The notes under the pieces: generated by a model | Told to the model about the DNA's origin: nothing | The model's database searches: none | What the model saw: the letters and a program-made list of their open reading frames with translations, nothing else | Shown: positions 1 to 8,623 of the stretch, piece by piece | How the letters are laid out: every line of letters begins with the position of its first letter | Position numbering within the stretch: the first letter of the stretch is position 1 | Made by a program: the position numbers and the translations under genes | NCBI GenBank assembly: GCA_002451435.1 | Contig: DKCF01000106.1 | Location: 35,102 to 66,093, forward strand | Origin: Bifidobacterium sp. UBA6881 | Lineage (GTDB): Bacteria; Actinomycetota; Actinomycetes; Actinomycetales; Bifidobacteriaceae | Reading direction: 5' to 3' | DNA length: 30,992 bases

Positions 1-1541
1 GTCAGGAACAGACCAGCGATGGAAGCCGCGTTCTGCAGTGCGGAACGGGTGACCTTCACCGGGTCGGTGACACCGGCGGCCAGCAGGTCCACGTACTCGT
101 TGGTGGCGGCGTTCAGGCCCTGACCGTCAGGCAGGGAACGAACCTTGTCGATGACCACGTCACCGGACAGGCCGGCGTTCTCGGCGATCTGCTTGATCGG
201 CGCTTCGATGGCACGGAACACGATGGCGGCACCGGTGGCCTCGTCGCCCTCGAGCTTGACGTCCTTCTGGGCCTTGGCGGCAGCCTGGACCAGAGCGACG
301 CCACCACCCGGCAGCAGGCCTTCCTCGATGGCGGCCTTGGCGTTACGAACCGCATCCTCGATGCGGTGCTTGCGCTCCTTGGCCTCCACCTCGGTGGCGG
401 CACCGACCTTGATGACCGCGACGCCGCCGGCCAGCTTGGCCAGACGCTCCTGCAGCTTCTCACGATCGTAGTCGGAATCGGTGTTGGCGATCTCGCCGCG
501 GATCTGGGCCACGCGAGCCGCCACGTCTTCCTTGGAGCCGCCACCGGAGACGATGGTCGTCTCGTCCTTGGAGACGATGACCTTCTTGGCGGTGCCCAGC
601 ACGGACATGTCGACGGAGTCGAGCTTCAGACCCAGCTCCTCGGAAACGACCTGCGCGCCGGTCAGGATGGCCATATCCTGCAGCATGGCCTTACGGCGGT
701 CGCCGAAGCCCGGAGCCTTGACGGCGCAGGACTTGAAGGTGCCACGGATGTTGTTCAGAATCAGGGTCGGCAGCGCCTCGCCGTCGACGTCCTCGGCGAT
801 GATCAGCAGCGGCTTGCCGGTCTTCATGACCAGCTCGGCGATGTGCACGACATCCTGCTGGGAGCTCAGCTTGCTGGAGGTCAGCAGAATGTACGGATCC
901 TCCAGAACGGCGGTCTGGTCTTCGGAGTTGGTCACGAAGTACGGGGCGATGTAGCCCTTGTCGAAGCGCATGCCCTCGGTGAAGTCGAGGTCCAGGCCGA
1001 AGCGGTTGTTGTCCTCGACGGTCACGACGCCATCCTGGCCGACCTTGTCCAGAGCCTCGGCGATCTTCTCGCCGACTTCCGGATCCGCCGCGGAGATCGT
1101 CGCGGTGGCCGCGATCTGATCCTTGGTCTCGACGTCCTTGGCGGCCGCCACGAGTTCCTTGACGATGGCGTCCGAAGCCTTTTCGATGCCGCGACGCAGA
1201 GCGATCGGGTTGGAACCCGCGGTCACGTTCTTCAGGCCTTCGTGGACCAGGGACTGAGCCAGCACGGTAGCGGTGGTGGTGCCGTCGCCCGCGACGTCAT
1301 CGGTCTTCTTGGCGACTTCCTTGACCAGCTCGGCGCCGATGCGCTCGTACGGGTCGTCGAGGTCGATCTCCTTGGCGATGGAAACGCCATCGTTGGTGAT
1401 GGTCGGAGCGCCGTAGGTCTTGTCCAGCACCACGTTGCGGCCCTTCGGTCCAAGGGTGACCTTGACGGTATCGGCGAGCTTGTCGAGGCCCGCGAGCATT
1501 CCCTGACGAGCTTCGTCATCATACGCAATGATCTTTGCCAT
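1..1541 (-). CDS. groEL: 60 kDa chaperonin GroEL, 3' end outside window
   Basis: ATP-dependent chaperonin that folds proteins inside a double heptameric ring in the cytoplasm. The translation starts MAKIIAYDDEARQGMLAGLD and carries the typical GroEL blocks, including TLGPKGRNVVLDKTYGAPTI and the ATP-site GDGTTT. About 513 residues are present; the family is usually near 540, so only the last 25-30 residues (the usual Gly/Met-rich tail) lie beyond the left edge. The ATG at 1539-1541 is preceded by a strong ribosome site (GGAGGAA). No groES lies upstream; the next gene on this strand is an unrelated membrane protein, so groEL is monocistronic at its 5' side. Regulation by HrcA is indicated by two CIRCE operators in the promoter. 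The identity is secure. Confidence 0.98.
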   Translation of the reverse strand, partial: MAKIIAYDDEARQGMLAGLDKLADTVKVTLGPKGRNVVLDKTYGAPTITNDGVSIAKEIDLDDPYERIGAELVKEVAKKTDDVAGDGTTTATVLAQSLVHEGLKNVTAGSNPIALRRGIEKASDAIVKELVAAAKDVETKDQIAATATISAADPEVGEKIAEALDKVGQDGVVTVEDNNRFGLDLDFTEGMRFDKGYIAPYFVTNSEDQTAVLEDPYILLTSSKLSSQQDVVHIAELVMKTGKPLLIIAEDVDGEALPTLILNNIRGTFKSCAVKAPGFGDRRKAMLQDMAILTGAQVVSEELGLKLDSVDMSVLGTAKKVIVSKDETTIVSGGGSKEDVAARVAQIRGEIANTDSDYDREKLQERLAKLAGGVAVIKVGAATEVEAKERKHRIEDAVRNAKAAIEEGLLPGGGVALVQAAAKAQKDVKLEGDEATGAAIVFRAIEAPIKQIAENAGLSGDVVIDKVRSLPDGQGLNAATNEYVDLLAAGVTDPVKVTRSALQNAASIAGLFL

Positions 1542-1616
1542 TGTTTCCTCCACATATGGCTGCACAGTATTACTTCCACCCTCGCAGCGGAGCCATGACC
1601 AGCCGTCAGCTGCCGG

Positions 1617-1643
1617 TTATCACTCTCACTCCTCGAGTGCTAA
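1617..1643 (-). promoter_or_regulatory. CIRCE operator 2
   Basis: TTATCACTC-N9-GAGTGCTAA is a second CIRCE copy with one mismatch in the other arm. It lies 8 bases from the first and downstream of the promoter, in the groEL leader. The two operators are probably both bound by HrcA. Confidence 0.85.
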
Positions 1644-1650
1644 TTGGCAC

Positions 1651-1678
1651 ATTAGCACTCTCATGCCGAGAGTGCCAA
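1651..1678 (-). promoter_or_regulatory. groEL promoter overlapped by CIRCE operator 1
   Basis: TTAGCACTC-N9-GAGTGCCAA at 1652-1678 matches the CIRCE consensus (TTAGCACTC-N9-GAGTGCTAA) with one mismatch. Read on the minus strand, TTGGCA (1673-1678) and GCTAAT (1651-1656) form a -35/-10 pair 16 bases apart, so the operator covers the core promoter. CIRCE is the binding site of the repressor HrcA, which implies heat-shock control of groEL. Confidence 0.9.
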
Positions 1679-1755
1679 ACTTGGCCATGTCCTTTGCGCT
1701 GTCAGCAAGAAAGATTCCGCGCCCCGAGCCAGAAAAACGTGCAATCCCGAGAAAA

Positions 1756-1801
1756 CGAAAGGCCCCGTCCCTTGGGTGACTTCCCAGGGAACGGGACCTT
1801 C
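1756..1801 (-). terminator. Rho-independent terminator of the LytR_C gene
   Basis: Arms at 1759-1776 and 1783-1800 form an 18-position stem in minus-strand RNA with two G-U pairs and one mismatch, followed by TTTCGTTTTC. It lies just after the stop of the minus-strand gene at 1820 and separates it from groEL. Confidence 0.8.
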
Positions 1802-1819
1802 GTCGGCAGTACGACGTTC

Positions 1820-2509
1820 TCAGTCCAGCAGCACCACGACGATCGGCGTCACGATGCCGTCGCTCTGCTGCACATTGGAGATGCCCAAGGTCTGGGCGAC
1901 GTTCTCCGCGGTGGCCTTGTCCGTTTCGTTCTGGTACCAGACCACGGTCTGGGATGGGACGGTGCCCGTCGGGTTGCTTGCGGAAACGCTTGTGTATCCG
2001 GCCTGCGACAACACGTCGGCCTTGCTTTTCGCATATCCGGAGATGCTGGTGGCGTTCAGCACGCGAATCTGCGTGCCGTGGTTGACCGCCTGGCTTTCCG
2101 TATCCGTGCCGGTGGCGTTTCCAGCGGCGTCATCGGACGATGACGACTCGGCGTCGGAGGACGATGCGCTCTGGTCCTGCGTGTCCGTGGACGTGCCGGA
2201 GGAAGCGGAATCATTATTGGCGTCGGATTGTTTCTTTGTGGCATCCGTCGATTGCTTGTGCTTCGAGGACGTCGTGGTGGAAGAGCTTTCCTGGGAGGAC
2301 CATGGCAGCTTCACATTGCTGAGCTCGCCTGAATAGATGCCCCAGAACAGCAATCCGGCCAGCATCGCCACGATGATGACGACGACGTACGGCAACGCAC
2401 GGGACGCCGCGGAACGGGAACCGCGGTGCACGCCCAGCGGACCAGCCGGCGGATTGTCGAATACATCCTTGGTATAGGAGTCGTAGGTTTGCTTGTCCTT
2501 GTGAGCCAT
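1820..2509 (-). CDS. Membrane-anchored LytR C-terminal domain protein
   Basis: A 229-residue protein. It has a short cytoplasmic N-terminus, one membrane helix (about residues 40-59), a Ser/Thr/Asp/Gln-rich linker of low complexity (about 70-143) and a C-terminal LytR_C domain (about 146-228, starting TQIRVLNAT). The LytR_C domain is often found outside the membrane in cell-wall proteins of actinobacteria, alone or after an LCP catalytic domain. No LCP domain is present here, so wall-polymer transfer is not expected. The start MAHKDK was chosen because GAGGA sits 7 bases upstream; a longer reading frame to 2665 lacks a ribosome site. A -10-like TACACT lies at 2544-2549 on this strand. The role is probably envelope-related, by inference only. 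Confidence 0.8.
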   Translation of the reverse strand: MAHKDKQTYDSYTKDVFDNPPAGPLGVHRGSRSAASRALPYVVVIIVAMLAGLLFWGIYSGELSNVKLPWSSQESSSTTTSSKHKQSTDATKKQSDANNDSASSGTSTDTQDQSASSSDAESSSSDDAAGNATGTDTESQAVNHGTQIRVLNATSISGYAKSKADVLSQAGYTSVSASNPTGTVPSQTVVWYQNETDKATAENVAQTLGISNVQQSDGIVTPIVVVLLD

Positions 2510-2645
2510 CTTTGCGTCCTCGATTCTCATGTTGCTGGTGCCCAGTGTACCGGTCACCGCAGTCAGCGCATAATATTCGACGCGACGCACACGCTCCGCC
2601 CTATCGTCCACCGGCGTCGGAACCCGTCGGTACCACCGTGCGTCG

Positions 2646-2658
2646 TACAGTGGGACGC
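2646..2658 (+). promoter_or_regulatory. ung -10 box, leaderless arrangement
   Basis: TACAGT at 2646-2651 ends exactly 7 bases before the ung ATG and there is no Shine-Dalgarno sequence. Transcription would begin at or next to the A of the start codon. No clear -35 box is visible. Confidence 0.55.
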
Positions 2659-3369
2659 ATGACACAAGCTCACATCAAGCCATTGAAGGATCTGGTCGAA
2701 CCCGGCTGGGCGGAAGCCCTCGCCGACGTCGAGCCCCAGATCCACATCATGGGCAATTTCCTCCGCGGAGAGCTAGCCGCGGGACGCCGGTACCTCCCGG
2801 CGAGCAAAAACATTCTGCGCGCGTTCACCATACCGTTCGACAGCATCAAGGTGCTGATCGTCGGGCAAGACCCCTATCCCACTCCGGGCCATCCCGTCGG
2901 TCTGAGCTTCTGCGTGGCTCCGGACGTCAGCCCCCTGCCCCGCAGCCTGGCGAACATCTACAAGGAGCTGACCGACGATCTCGGCGTTCCCATGCCGGCG
3001 AACGGAGACCTGACGCCATGGACCAAACAGGGCGTCATGCTGCTCAACAGATGCCTGACCGTCGAGGTCGGCAGACCCGGCAGCCATCAGAACCAAGGCT
3101 GGGAAACCGTCACCGACGCCGCGATCCGCGCGCTTAACGGCCGCCGCAATCCCGATGGGAGCCCCAAGCCATTGGTGGCGATTCTCTGGGGGCGCAAGGC
3201 GCAGACGCTGGAGCCCCTGCTCACCAACGCGGCCATCATCAAATCCCCTCATCCGAGTCCGATGTCGGCGAGGTACGGCTTCTTCGGATCCAAACCGTTC
3301 TCGCGTGCGAATCAGGCGTTGGTGGCGGCCGGCGAAAAACCAGTCGATTGGTCGCTTCCGTCAGCTTGA
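2659..3369 (+). CDS. ung: Uracil-DNA glycosylase, family 1
   Basis: Removes uracil from DNA as the first step of base excision repair. The 236-residue protein has the family length and all key motifs: the water-activating loop GQDPYP (69-74, catalytic Asp71), the uracil-pocket LLNRCLTV region (128-135) and the DNA-intercalation loop HPSPMSA (198-204). The ATG at 2659 was chosen because the similarity to Ung begins just after it and a -10-like TACAGT ends 7 bases upstream; the frame stays open to 2512 but that part does not resemble Ung. It is divergent from the LytR_C gene and ends 18 bases before moxR. The identity is secure. Confidence 0.97.
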   Translation: MTQAHIKPLKDLVEPGWAEALADVEPQIHIMGNFLRGELAAGRRYLPASKNILRAFTIPFDSIKVLIVGQDPYPTPGHPVGLSFCVAPDVSPLPRSLANIYKELTDDLGVPMPANGDLTPWTKQGVMLLNRCLTVEVGRPGSHQNQGWETVTDAAIRALNGRRNPDGSPKPLVAILWGRKAQTLEPLLTNAAIIKSPHPSPMSARYGFFGSKPFSRANQALVAAGEKPVDWSLPSA

Positions 3370-3374
3370 GTCGT

Positions 3375-3387
3375 TACAGTAGGGCAC
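3375..3387 (+). promoter_or_regulatory. moxR -10 box, leaderless arrangement
   Basis: TACAGT at 3375-3380 ends 7 bases before the moxR ATG, the same hexamer and spacing as at ung. It overlaps the end of ung by none and lies in the 18-base gap. It would give the operon its own promoter. Confidence 0.5.
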
Positions 3388-4479
3388 ATGGCTTTATTCC
3401 CTCCTAAGAATTCAATACCTTCTCCAGCCTCAGTGCCCGTGCCGCCGGTTGCGCGCTCCGCGGCGCGGCCGGCCATGCAACCGGCGGCCTTGTCGGCGGA
3501 AGACATCAATCGAGCCAAGAGCCTCGGCGCCCAGATTCGCGCGAGGTTCCAACAGACCCTGGTCGGGCAGGACAATCTGCGCGAATCGCTCATCACCACG
3601 CTTGTGGCCGGCGGGCACATCCTCATCGAATCGGTGCCGGGTCTGGCCAAGACCACCGCCGCGCAGACCCTGGCCACCTCCGTCTCCGGAACATTCAAGC
3701 GCGTGCAGTGCACGCCGGACCTCATGCCTTCCGACTTGGTGGGCACCCAGGTATTCGACTTCTCGACACAGAAGTTCGCCACGCAGATCGGGCCGATCCA
3801 CGCCAACTTCGTGCTGCTCGACGAAATCAACCGTTCCAACGCGAAGACCCAGTCGGCCATGCTTGAGGCGATGGCCGAGGGCGCGACCACCATCGGCGGG
3901 CAACGCATAGCGCTGCCCAAGCCGTTCATGGTCATCGCCACGCAGAACCCAATCGAAGAGGAGGGCACGTTCAACCTTCCCGAGGCGCAGATGGACCGTT
4001 TCATGATGAAGGCCGTCATGACCTATCCGAGCACCCAGGACGAGCAGCGCATGCTTGCCATGCTCACCCGTCGTGGTTCCGACACGTTCGACGCCGGCGC
4101 GGTCAACGGCGGCGTCATCTCCATCAACGACGTCGAATTCCTCCGCGCGTCGGCGCGACGAGTACATGTGTCCGATGCGATCATGCAATACGTGGTCGAT
4201 ATCGTGGCGACATCGCGTGGCGCGGGCAGCAAGCCGGTGCAGGGACTCTCCAGTCTCGTCCGTCTCGGCGCTTCCCCGCGAGCGTCCATCGCATTGGTCC
4301 GCATCTCGCAGGCCCACGCGTTGATGCAGGGACGCGATTATGTGATCCCCGAGGACGTGAAGGCCTTCGCCCATGAGGTGCTGCGTCACCGCGTGCTGCT
4401 GACGTTCGAGGCCCTGGCCGACGGCATCACCAGCGACCAGGTCGTGGATTCCATCGTGCAGGCGGTTCCCGTCCCATGA
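3388..4479 (+). CDS. moxR: MoxR-family AAA+ ATPase
   Basis: A 363-residue AAA+ ATPase of the MoxR branch, thought to act as a chaperone that activates or assembles proteins with von Willebrand A domains. Visible motifs are Walker A SVPGLAKTT (82-90), Walker B FVLLDE (141-146), sensor 1 ATQN (184-187), and the EEEGTFNLPEAQMDRF segment (190-205) typical of MoxR. A Pro/Ala-rich extension of about 35 residues precedes the conserved part. It is the first gene of an operon and its stop overlaps the start of the DUF58 gene by 4 bases (ATGA). Family assignment is firm; the substrate is unknown. Confidence 0.95.
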   Translation: MALFPPKNSIPSPASVPVPPVARSAARPAMQPAALSAEDINRAKSLGAQIRARFQQTLVGQDNLRESLITTLVAGGHILIESVPGLAKTTAAQTLATSVSGTFKRVQCTPDLMPSDLVGTQVFDFSTQKFATQIGPIHANFVLLDEINRSNAKTQSAMLEAMAEGATTIGGQRIALPKPFMVIATQNPIEEEGTFNLPEAQMDRFMMKAVMTYPSTQDEQRMLAMLTRRGSDTFDAGAVNGGVISINDVEFLRASARRVHVSDAIMQYVVDIVATSRGAGSKPVQGLSSLVRLGASPRASIALVRISQAHALMQGRDYVIPEDVKAFAHEVLRHRVLLTFEALADGITSDQVVDSIVQAVPVP

Positions 4480-5429
4480 TCGACGAAACACGTTCCGAAG
4501 ACCCGATTCGCAGAAAAATCGAAGCACTCGGAACCACGTTGAGCCTGCCGACCGTGCGCAAGGCCCTTGGAGTCCTCGAAGGCGTGCACTCGTCGAACCG
4601 ACGCTTCGGATCCGACGACGTCATGGATATCCGCGCCTACGAGGCCGGCGACGAGGCGAAACGCATCGATTGGAAGATCAGCGCACGACTTGGACGCCCC
4701 ATGGTGGTGCAGCGGGAGCGTCCCTCGACATCGCGCGCCTGGCTTCTGATGGACGTCGGACGCGAGATGACCGGAACCTGCGTCTCCAAAGAGCGCGCAT
4801 ACCAGGTGGCCGCGAACGCGCTGCGCATGTTCGCCACGCTGAGCCTGCGGCGCGGGGACGAGATCTCATTGGTTTTCGGCGACGCAAAATCAATCACCCG
4901 CGTGCCGTTCAACGGCGGGCTCGCGCAGTTCGAGCGGACATTGGACGAGGCGCTGGAACGCCAATGGAACGATCCGCGCAATATCGACGCGCTGCTGGAA
5001 TACGCGCGCCGCATCCGCGATCGCTCGTCGTTGATCGTTCTGGCCACCGACGAGCATGCGCTCCGCCAACGCCATCTGGACGCCATCGGCACGCTTGCGA
5101 AAACGCATCCGATGGTGCTGATCGACGTGGCCACGATCAATCCCTTCGACGAATCGCATTGCCGCAATGTGCGTGACGGCGTGGGAAACCGCCGTGTCCC
5201 GGCGTTCCTGCGGACCTCGAAGACCGCTCAGGAAGTGCGCACGCACCGTGCGTATCTCGCGGCTTCCATCAGGCACGCGCTGATCCATTGCGGTTCCACG
5301 GTGATCCGGGCCGATTCGAGCGAGCGCATGTTCCATGAATTCGTGCGCATCGTCTCCACTTCCTTGGCGCAGACCACCCGCAACCAGCTCAAAAACCCAC
5401 CCACGCTTCCATTGGAGGGCAATGCATGA
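4476..5429 (+). CDS. DUF58 protein of the MoxR operon
   Basis: A 317-residue protein with the DUF58 signature around residues 50-81 (IRAYEAGDEAKRIDWKISAR). DUF58 proteins nearly always sit next to MoxR ATPases and carry a degenerate VWA-like fold in their C-terminal half; the segment AWLLMDVGREM (88-98) takes the place of the usual metal-site strand, but without the DxSxS pattern. No membrane helix is seen, although many DUF58 proteins have two at the N-terminus. Translation is coupled to its neighbours by 4-base overlaps on both sides. It is presumed to be a partner of MoxR; the biochemical role is unknown. Confidence 0.9.
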   Translation: MIDETRSEDPIRRKIEALGTTLSLPTVRKALGVLEGVHSSNRRFGSDDVMDIRAYEAGDEAKRIDWKISARLGRPMVVQRERPSTSRAWLLMDVGREMTGTCVSKERAYQVAANALRMFATLSLRRGDEISLVFGDAKSITRVPFNGGLAQFERTLDEALERQWNDPRNIDALLEYARRIRDRSSLIVLATDEHALRQRHLDAIGTLAKTHPMVLIDVATINPFDESHCRNVRDGVGNRRVPAFLRTSKTAQEVRTHRAYLAASIRHALIHCGSTVIRADSSERMFHEFVRIVSTSLAQTTRNQLKNPPTLPLEGNA

Positions 5430-5950
5430 TGATGCATTCCGCCGCACAGCAGTTCGATACGATGGACCCGATTCACTGGGAGACCGGACTCGTCATCGCA
5501 ATCGTGGCCTGCGCGTCACTTGCGATCGCCATGGCCGCCTTGGTGGTCTTCCTGTCCCGTCCAAGCCATCGGCTCCCGAAAAAGAATAGCGTCGGACGTC
5601 ACGGCGAACGCTCGTCGAGAACGATTTGGCATGAGCGCATCAATAGTGTCGTGGCACGCCATGCCGCAGGGGAAATCGACCGCGAGGAGGCGTTCGCGCA
5701 ACTCGCCGCGATCGCACGCGAGTACGCATCGGAGATCACCGGGGCGGATGTACGCACCCAGACGTTGACCGACATCTCATCGCTGCCCCAAACCACCGGC
5801 AACGGGCAGGGGCTCGTTTTGCTCCGCCAGACCATCGGTGCCTTGTATCCGCCGGAATTCGCGGACGCGGAGCATAACCACACGGCGCGTTCGACAACCG
5901 TCGAGCAGGCCGGCGAATGGGTGTCCGCTCTCGTGGAAAGGTGGCGCTGA
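5426..5950 (+). CDS. Small single-span membrane protein of the MoxR operon
   Basis: A 174-residue protein with one membrane helix (about residues 22-44) followed by a basic stretch and a soluble helical domain (about 65-174). The start at 5426 follows GGAGGG with 6 bases between; ATG codons also occur at 5429. It sits where MoxR/VWA operons of other bacteria carry a DUF4381-type protein, and the topology (one helix, then a cytoplasmic helical domain) agrees, but I do not recognise clear sequence similarity. It overlaps the previous gene by 4 bases and the next by 1. It is probably a structural partner of the two VWA proteins. Confidence 0.85.
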   Translation: MMMHSAAQQFDTMDPIHWETGLVIAIVACASLAIAMAALVVFLSRPSHRLPKKNSVGRHGERSSRTIWHERINSVVARHAAGEIDREEAFAQLAAIAREYASEITGADVRTQTLTDISSLPQTTGNGQGLVLLRQTIGALYPPEFADAEHNHTARSTTVEQAGEWVSALVERWR

Positions 5951-7017
5951 TGCAGCTGTCGTGGCATTGGCCTTGGGCCGGACTCGCCGGAGCCGTAATC
6001 GCGCTGGCGATCATCGTCCTCATAATGCTGGTCTCCGGCATGCGGAAACGGCCGACGTCGTCCGATGCGCAGTCGTTCAGCCTGGACGACGACCTCAACA
6101 CCGAATCCGCGTCGCGGCTTTTCCGTCAATGGCGCGTTCTGTCCAGAACGGCAGTTGCCGTGTTGGTAATCGCCTTGACGCTTGCCGTGGCCTTGGTGGC
6201 GCGTCCCGGTAAAGTCGATGAAGGCGAGGAACGCGCCAGCAGCCGAGACATCGTACTGTGTCTCGATGTCTCGGGGTCGACGTTGCCTTACGATCGTGAG
6301 GTAATCGACACCTACGGCAAGATGCTGGACAATTTCAAAGGCGAGCGCATCGGACTGAGCATCTTCAATTCGACGTCGCGCACCGTGTTCCCCTTGACCG
6401 ACGATTACGACCTCGTCTCCCGACAGCTCAAGAAGGCCGCTTCGATACTGAAGGGCGTCGAGACCCAGGACGACATCGACAAGATGAAGGACAGCGATTA
6501 CCAGGCGATCTCCGATTGGCTGGAAGGCACCCAGAACCGTAAGGAATCCACGTCGTTGATCGGTGACGGCGTGGTGAGCTGCGCGGCCATGCTGCCCGGA
6601 TTCGCATACGGCAGCGCGGATGCGGGCAGCACCGCGCGCCAGCGCGCCGCCTCCATCGTGCTGGCGACGGACAATGTCGTTTCGGGCAAGCCGACGTACA
6701 CCTTGAAGGAGGCTTTGGACCTGACCAGACAATCGCATATCACCGTCGACGGCCTGTTCTCCGGACCGAAGGAAAGCGAATCGGAAAAAACCACCAAGGA
6801 TTTCAAATCCGAGATCGAGGCGCATGGGGGTATTTTCCTCACCCAGTCGAACGGGCGTTCCGTTTCCGAGCTGGTCAGGGAAATAGAATCGCGGCGGAAC
6901 CATGAAAGCGAATCCAGCAACAAGGCCGCGATGGTCGACGCTCCCGGCTGGTGGACCTTGGCTCTGGCTCTGGCCGTCATGGTATGGCTGGCATTGGCTT
7001 GGAGGTTGAGACGATGA
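5950..7017 (+). CDS. VWA-domain membrane protein 1 (BatA/BatB-like)
   Basis: A 355-residue protein with two N-terminal membrane helices (about 11-30 and 67-84), a von Willebrand A domain (about 99-330) and a C-terminal helix (about 333-351). The metal-ion site is intact: DVSGS (106-110), Thr201 in TSLIGDG and Asp241 in VLATDN. This topology is that of the Bat/YehP-type VWA proteins encoded with MoxR. The start at 5950 overlaps the previous stop (TGATG) and follows GGAAAGGTGG; an in-frame ATG at 5917 lacks support. An insertion of about 40 charged residues (about 168-200) lies between the second and third metal-site loops. The ligand is unknown. Confidence 0.92.
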   Translation: MQLSWHWPWAGLAGAVIALAIIVLIMLVSGMRKRPTSSDAQSFSLDDDLNTESASRLFRQWRVLSRTAVAVLVIALTLAVALVARPGKVDEGEERASSRDIVLCLDVSGSTLPYDREVIDTYGKMLDNFKGERIGLSIFNSTSRTVFPLTDDYDLVSRQLKKAASILKGVETQDDIDKMKDSDYQAISDWLEGTQNRKESTSLIGDGVVSCAAMLPGFAYGSADAGSTARQRAASIVLATDNVVSGKPTYTLKEALDLTRQSHITVDGLFSGPKESESEKTTKDFKSEIEAHGGIFLTQSNGRSVSELVREIESRRNHESESSNKAAMVDAPGWWTLALALAVMVWLALAWRLRR

Positions 7018-8033
7018 ATGGTCTGACGTTTGCACCGGCTTTGGGATGGCCTGCCGGCATCGCCGTCGCATCGGCGATGCTTGTTCTCGGCATCACGCAG
7101 GTCGTGCTTCATGTCCGTCGGCACGCGAACAGCGACGAAACGGTCTGGGCATGTGTCCGGCGCGCGCTGCTTTGCGCGATCGTCGCCGTCATGGCGTTGA
7201 CTCCCAGCATGGTATCGGAGACAAGCAGCCGAGCGGTGAACGGCACCGACGTGGTCGTCGCCGTCGACGTGACCGGTTCGATGGCCGTCGCCGACGCGCA
7301 ATACGGGTCCGATACGAAGGTGAGTCGTATCGATGCGGCCAGGCAGGCGGTGAAGGACATCACCGCCCTGTATCCGAATTCAAGTTTCGCCGCGGTGCGC
7401 TTCGGCGCTTCCGGTACCTTGGATGTGCCGCTGACTCCCGATTCGCAGGCCATCGACAATTGGGCCGACACGCTCGCGCCCGAGGCCACTTCCGTATCGG
7501 CGGGCTCCACCCTGGACACACCGATCGACCAGCTGCTGCTGACCTGCAAGTCGATTCATGAACAGCACCACGATGATGCGGTCATCCTGTACCTCATCTC
7601 GGACGGCGAGCAGACCTCCGCGAAGACCCGGCGTTCGTTCTCCTCGTTGCGGCGGTACCTTTCCGACGCGTTCACGGTCGCGGTCGGCAGCGAGCAAGGC
7701 GGCAACATCCCGGTCACCGTCAACGGCACGGGCAGCAGCGATGGACAATGGGTCACCGATCCCAGCACCGGCAAGCCGGGCGTCTCCCGCATGGACGCGG
7801 CCGAAATGGCGTCCATCGCCGACGAACTCAGCGGAACCGCGCTGAAACTCGACGCGAAGAACACGATGAGCGCCGGGGCCTCCAAGGAGGCCTCCAACAA
7901 ATGGCGGATCACGCAAACCGTGAAGAAACGCGTCAGGACGACTCCCGTGGTCTGGCCTTTGGCGGTGGCGGCCGCGGTGCTGCTCGCATGCGAATTGGGA
8001 GCCTGGCTGTCGCAATCAAGGAGGCTGCTGTGA
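7014..8033 (+). CDS. VWA-domain membrane protein 2 (BatA/BatB-like)
   Basis: A 339-residue paralogue-type partner of the preceding gene with the same plan: two N-terminal helices (about 12-33 and 49-63), a VWA domain (about 78-290) and a C-terminal helix (about 311-331). The metal site is intact: DVTGS (85-89), Thr166 in AGSTLDT, and Asp197 in LISDGEQ. The start at 7014 forms a 4-base ATGA overlap and follows GGAGG at 8 bases; the frame is open further upstream but overlaps the first VWA gene. Two tandem VWA genes suggest a hetero-oligomer in the membrane, assembled with MoxR; this is inferred from the gene order. Confidence 0.92.
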   Translation: MNGLTFAPALGWPAGIAVASAMLVLGITQVVLHVRRHANSDETVWACVRRALLCAIVAVMALTPSMVSETSSRAVNGTDVVVAVDVTGSMAVADAQYGSDTKVSRIDAARQAVKDITALYPNSSFAAVRFGASGTLDVPLTPDSQAIDNWADTLAPEATSVSAGSTLDTPIDQLLLTCKSIHEQHHDDAVILYLISDGEQTSAKTRRSFSSLRRYLSDAFTVAVGSEQGGNIPVTVNGTGSSDGQWVTDPSTGKPGVSRMDAAEMASIADELSGTALKLDAKNTMSAGASKEASNKWRITQTVKKRVRTTPVVWPLAVAAAVLLACELGAWLSQSRRLL

Positions 8034-8596
8034 GCAAAAAGTCGCTGAGGCCCCGCGCCTCATTGCCTGTCCGCATCATCCTGGGGGTGGCCGCGGTTTC
8101 GCTGCTCATCGTCGGCTCGGCCGCATTGGTGAATTTCGTGGCCCTGACCAATTACAACCAGGCGACGCAAAGCCTTCGAACCAACATCAAGGCAAGCAAG
8201 CGGACGGATGCCGATTTCAATGGCTTGTACGCCAAACAGCAACAGGTCGACGCGCAATTCCAGGAGGCCGCTTCGGCACGAATCCTGATATTGCCGGGGC
8301 TGCGTGAGGCCATCGACCACAACGGCGCGACGTCCCGCGCGTTGACCAAGTATGTGCTCGCCAAGACCAAGGCCCAAAACGGCCAGCAATCCGGAACATC
8401 CGGAACGGACGACCAGACCGTGGCCGGTCAGGACACCGCCGACGCCAAGACGAAAAGCAAAAGCGACCTCACCGAGGAACAACGCCAGAAGGTGGAGGAT
8501 CTGTTGGCACAGAACACACAATCGACGCAATCCGATTCAAGCAGCTCCGCGAAGCAGAAGCAGAACGATTCGGACTCGCCCACCAAACCTTGGTAG
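8030..8596 (+). CDS. Last membrane protein of the MoxR operon, unknown family
   Basis: A 188-residue protein with one N-terminal membrane helix (about 13-38), a helical region (about 45-105) and a hydrophilic Gln/Ser/Asp/Lys-rich tail (about 115-188) without hydrophobic segments. It starts with GTG at 8030, overlapping the VWA2 stop (GTGA), after an AAGGAGG site. In other bacteria this position holds BatC/BatD proteins, but neither tetratricopeptide repeats nor a BatD domain is visible. It is the last gene before the operon terminator. The tail composition resembles the linker of the LytR_C protein at 1820, which may just reflect an extracytoplasmic disordered tail. No function is assigned. 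Confidence 0.85.
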   Translation: MSKKSLRPRASLPVRIILGVAAVSLLIVGSAALVNFVALTNYNQATQSLRTNIKASKRTDADFNGLYAKQQQVDAQFQEAASARILILPGLREAIDHNGATSRALTKYVLAKTKAQNGQQSGTSGTDDQTVAGQDTADAKTKSKSDLTEEQRQKVEDLLAQNTQSTQSDSSSSAKQKQNDSDSPTKPW

Positions 8597-8623
8597 GGTC
8601 GTTTCGCGATATGTTATCCACAT

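Noticed and set aside
1542..1819. groES next to groEL
   Set aside because: No short chaperonin-10 frame exists here; the region holds only the promoter, CIRCE operators and a terminator.
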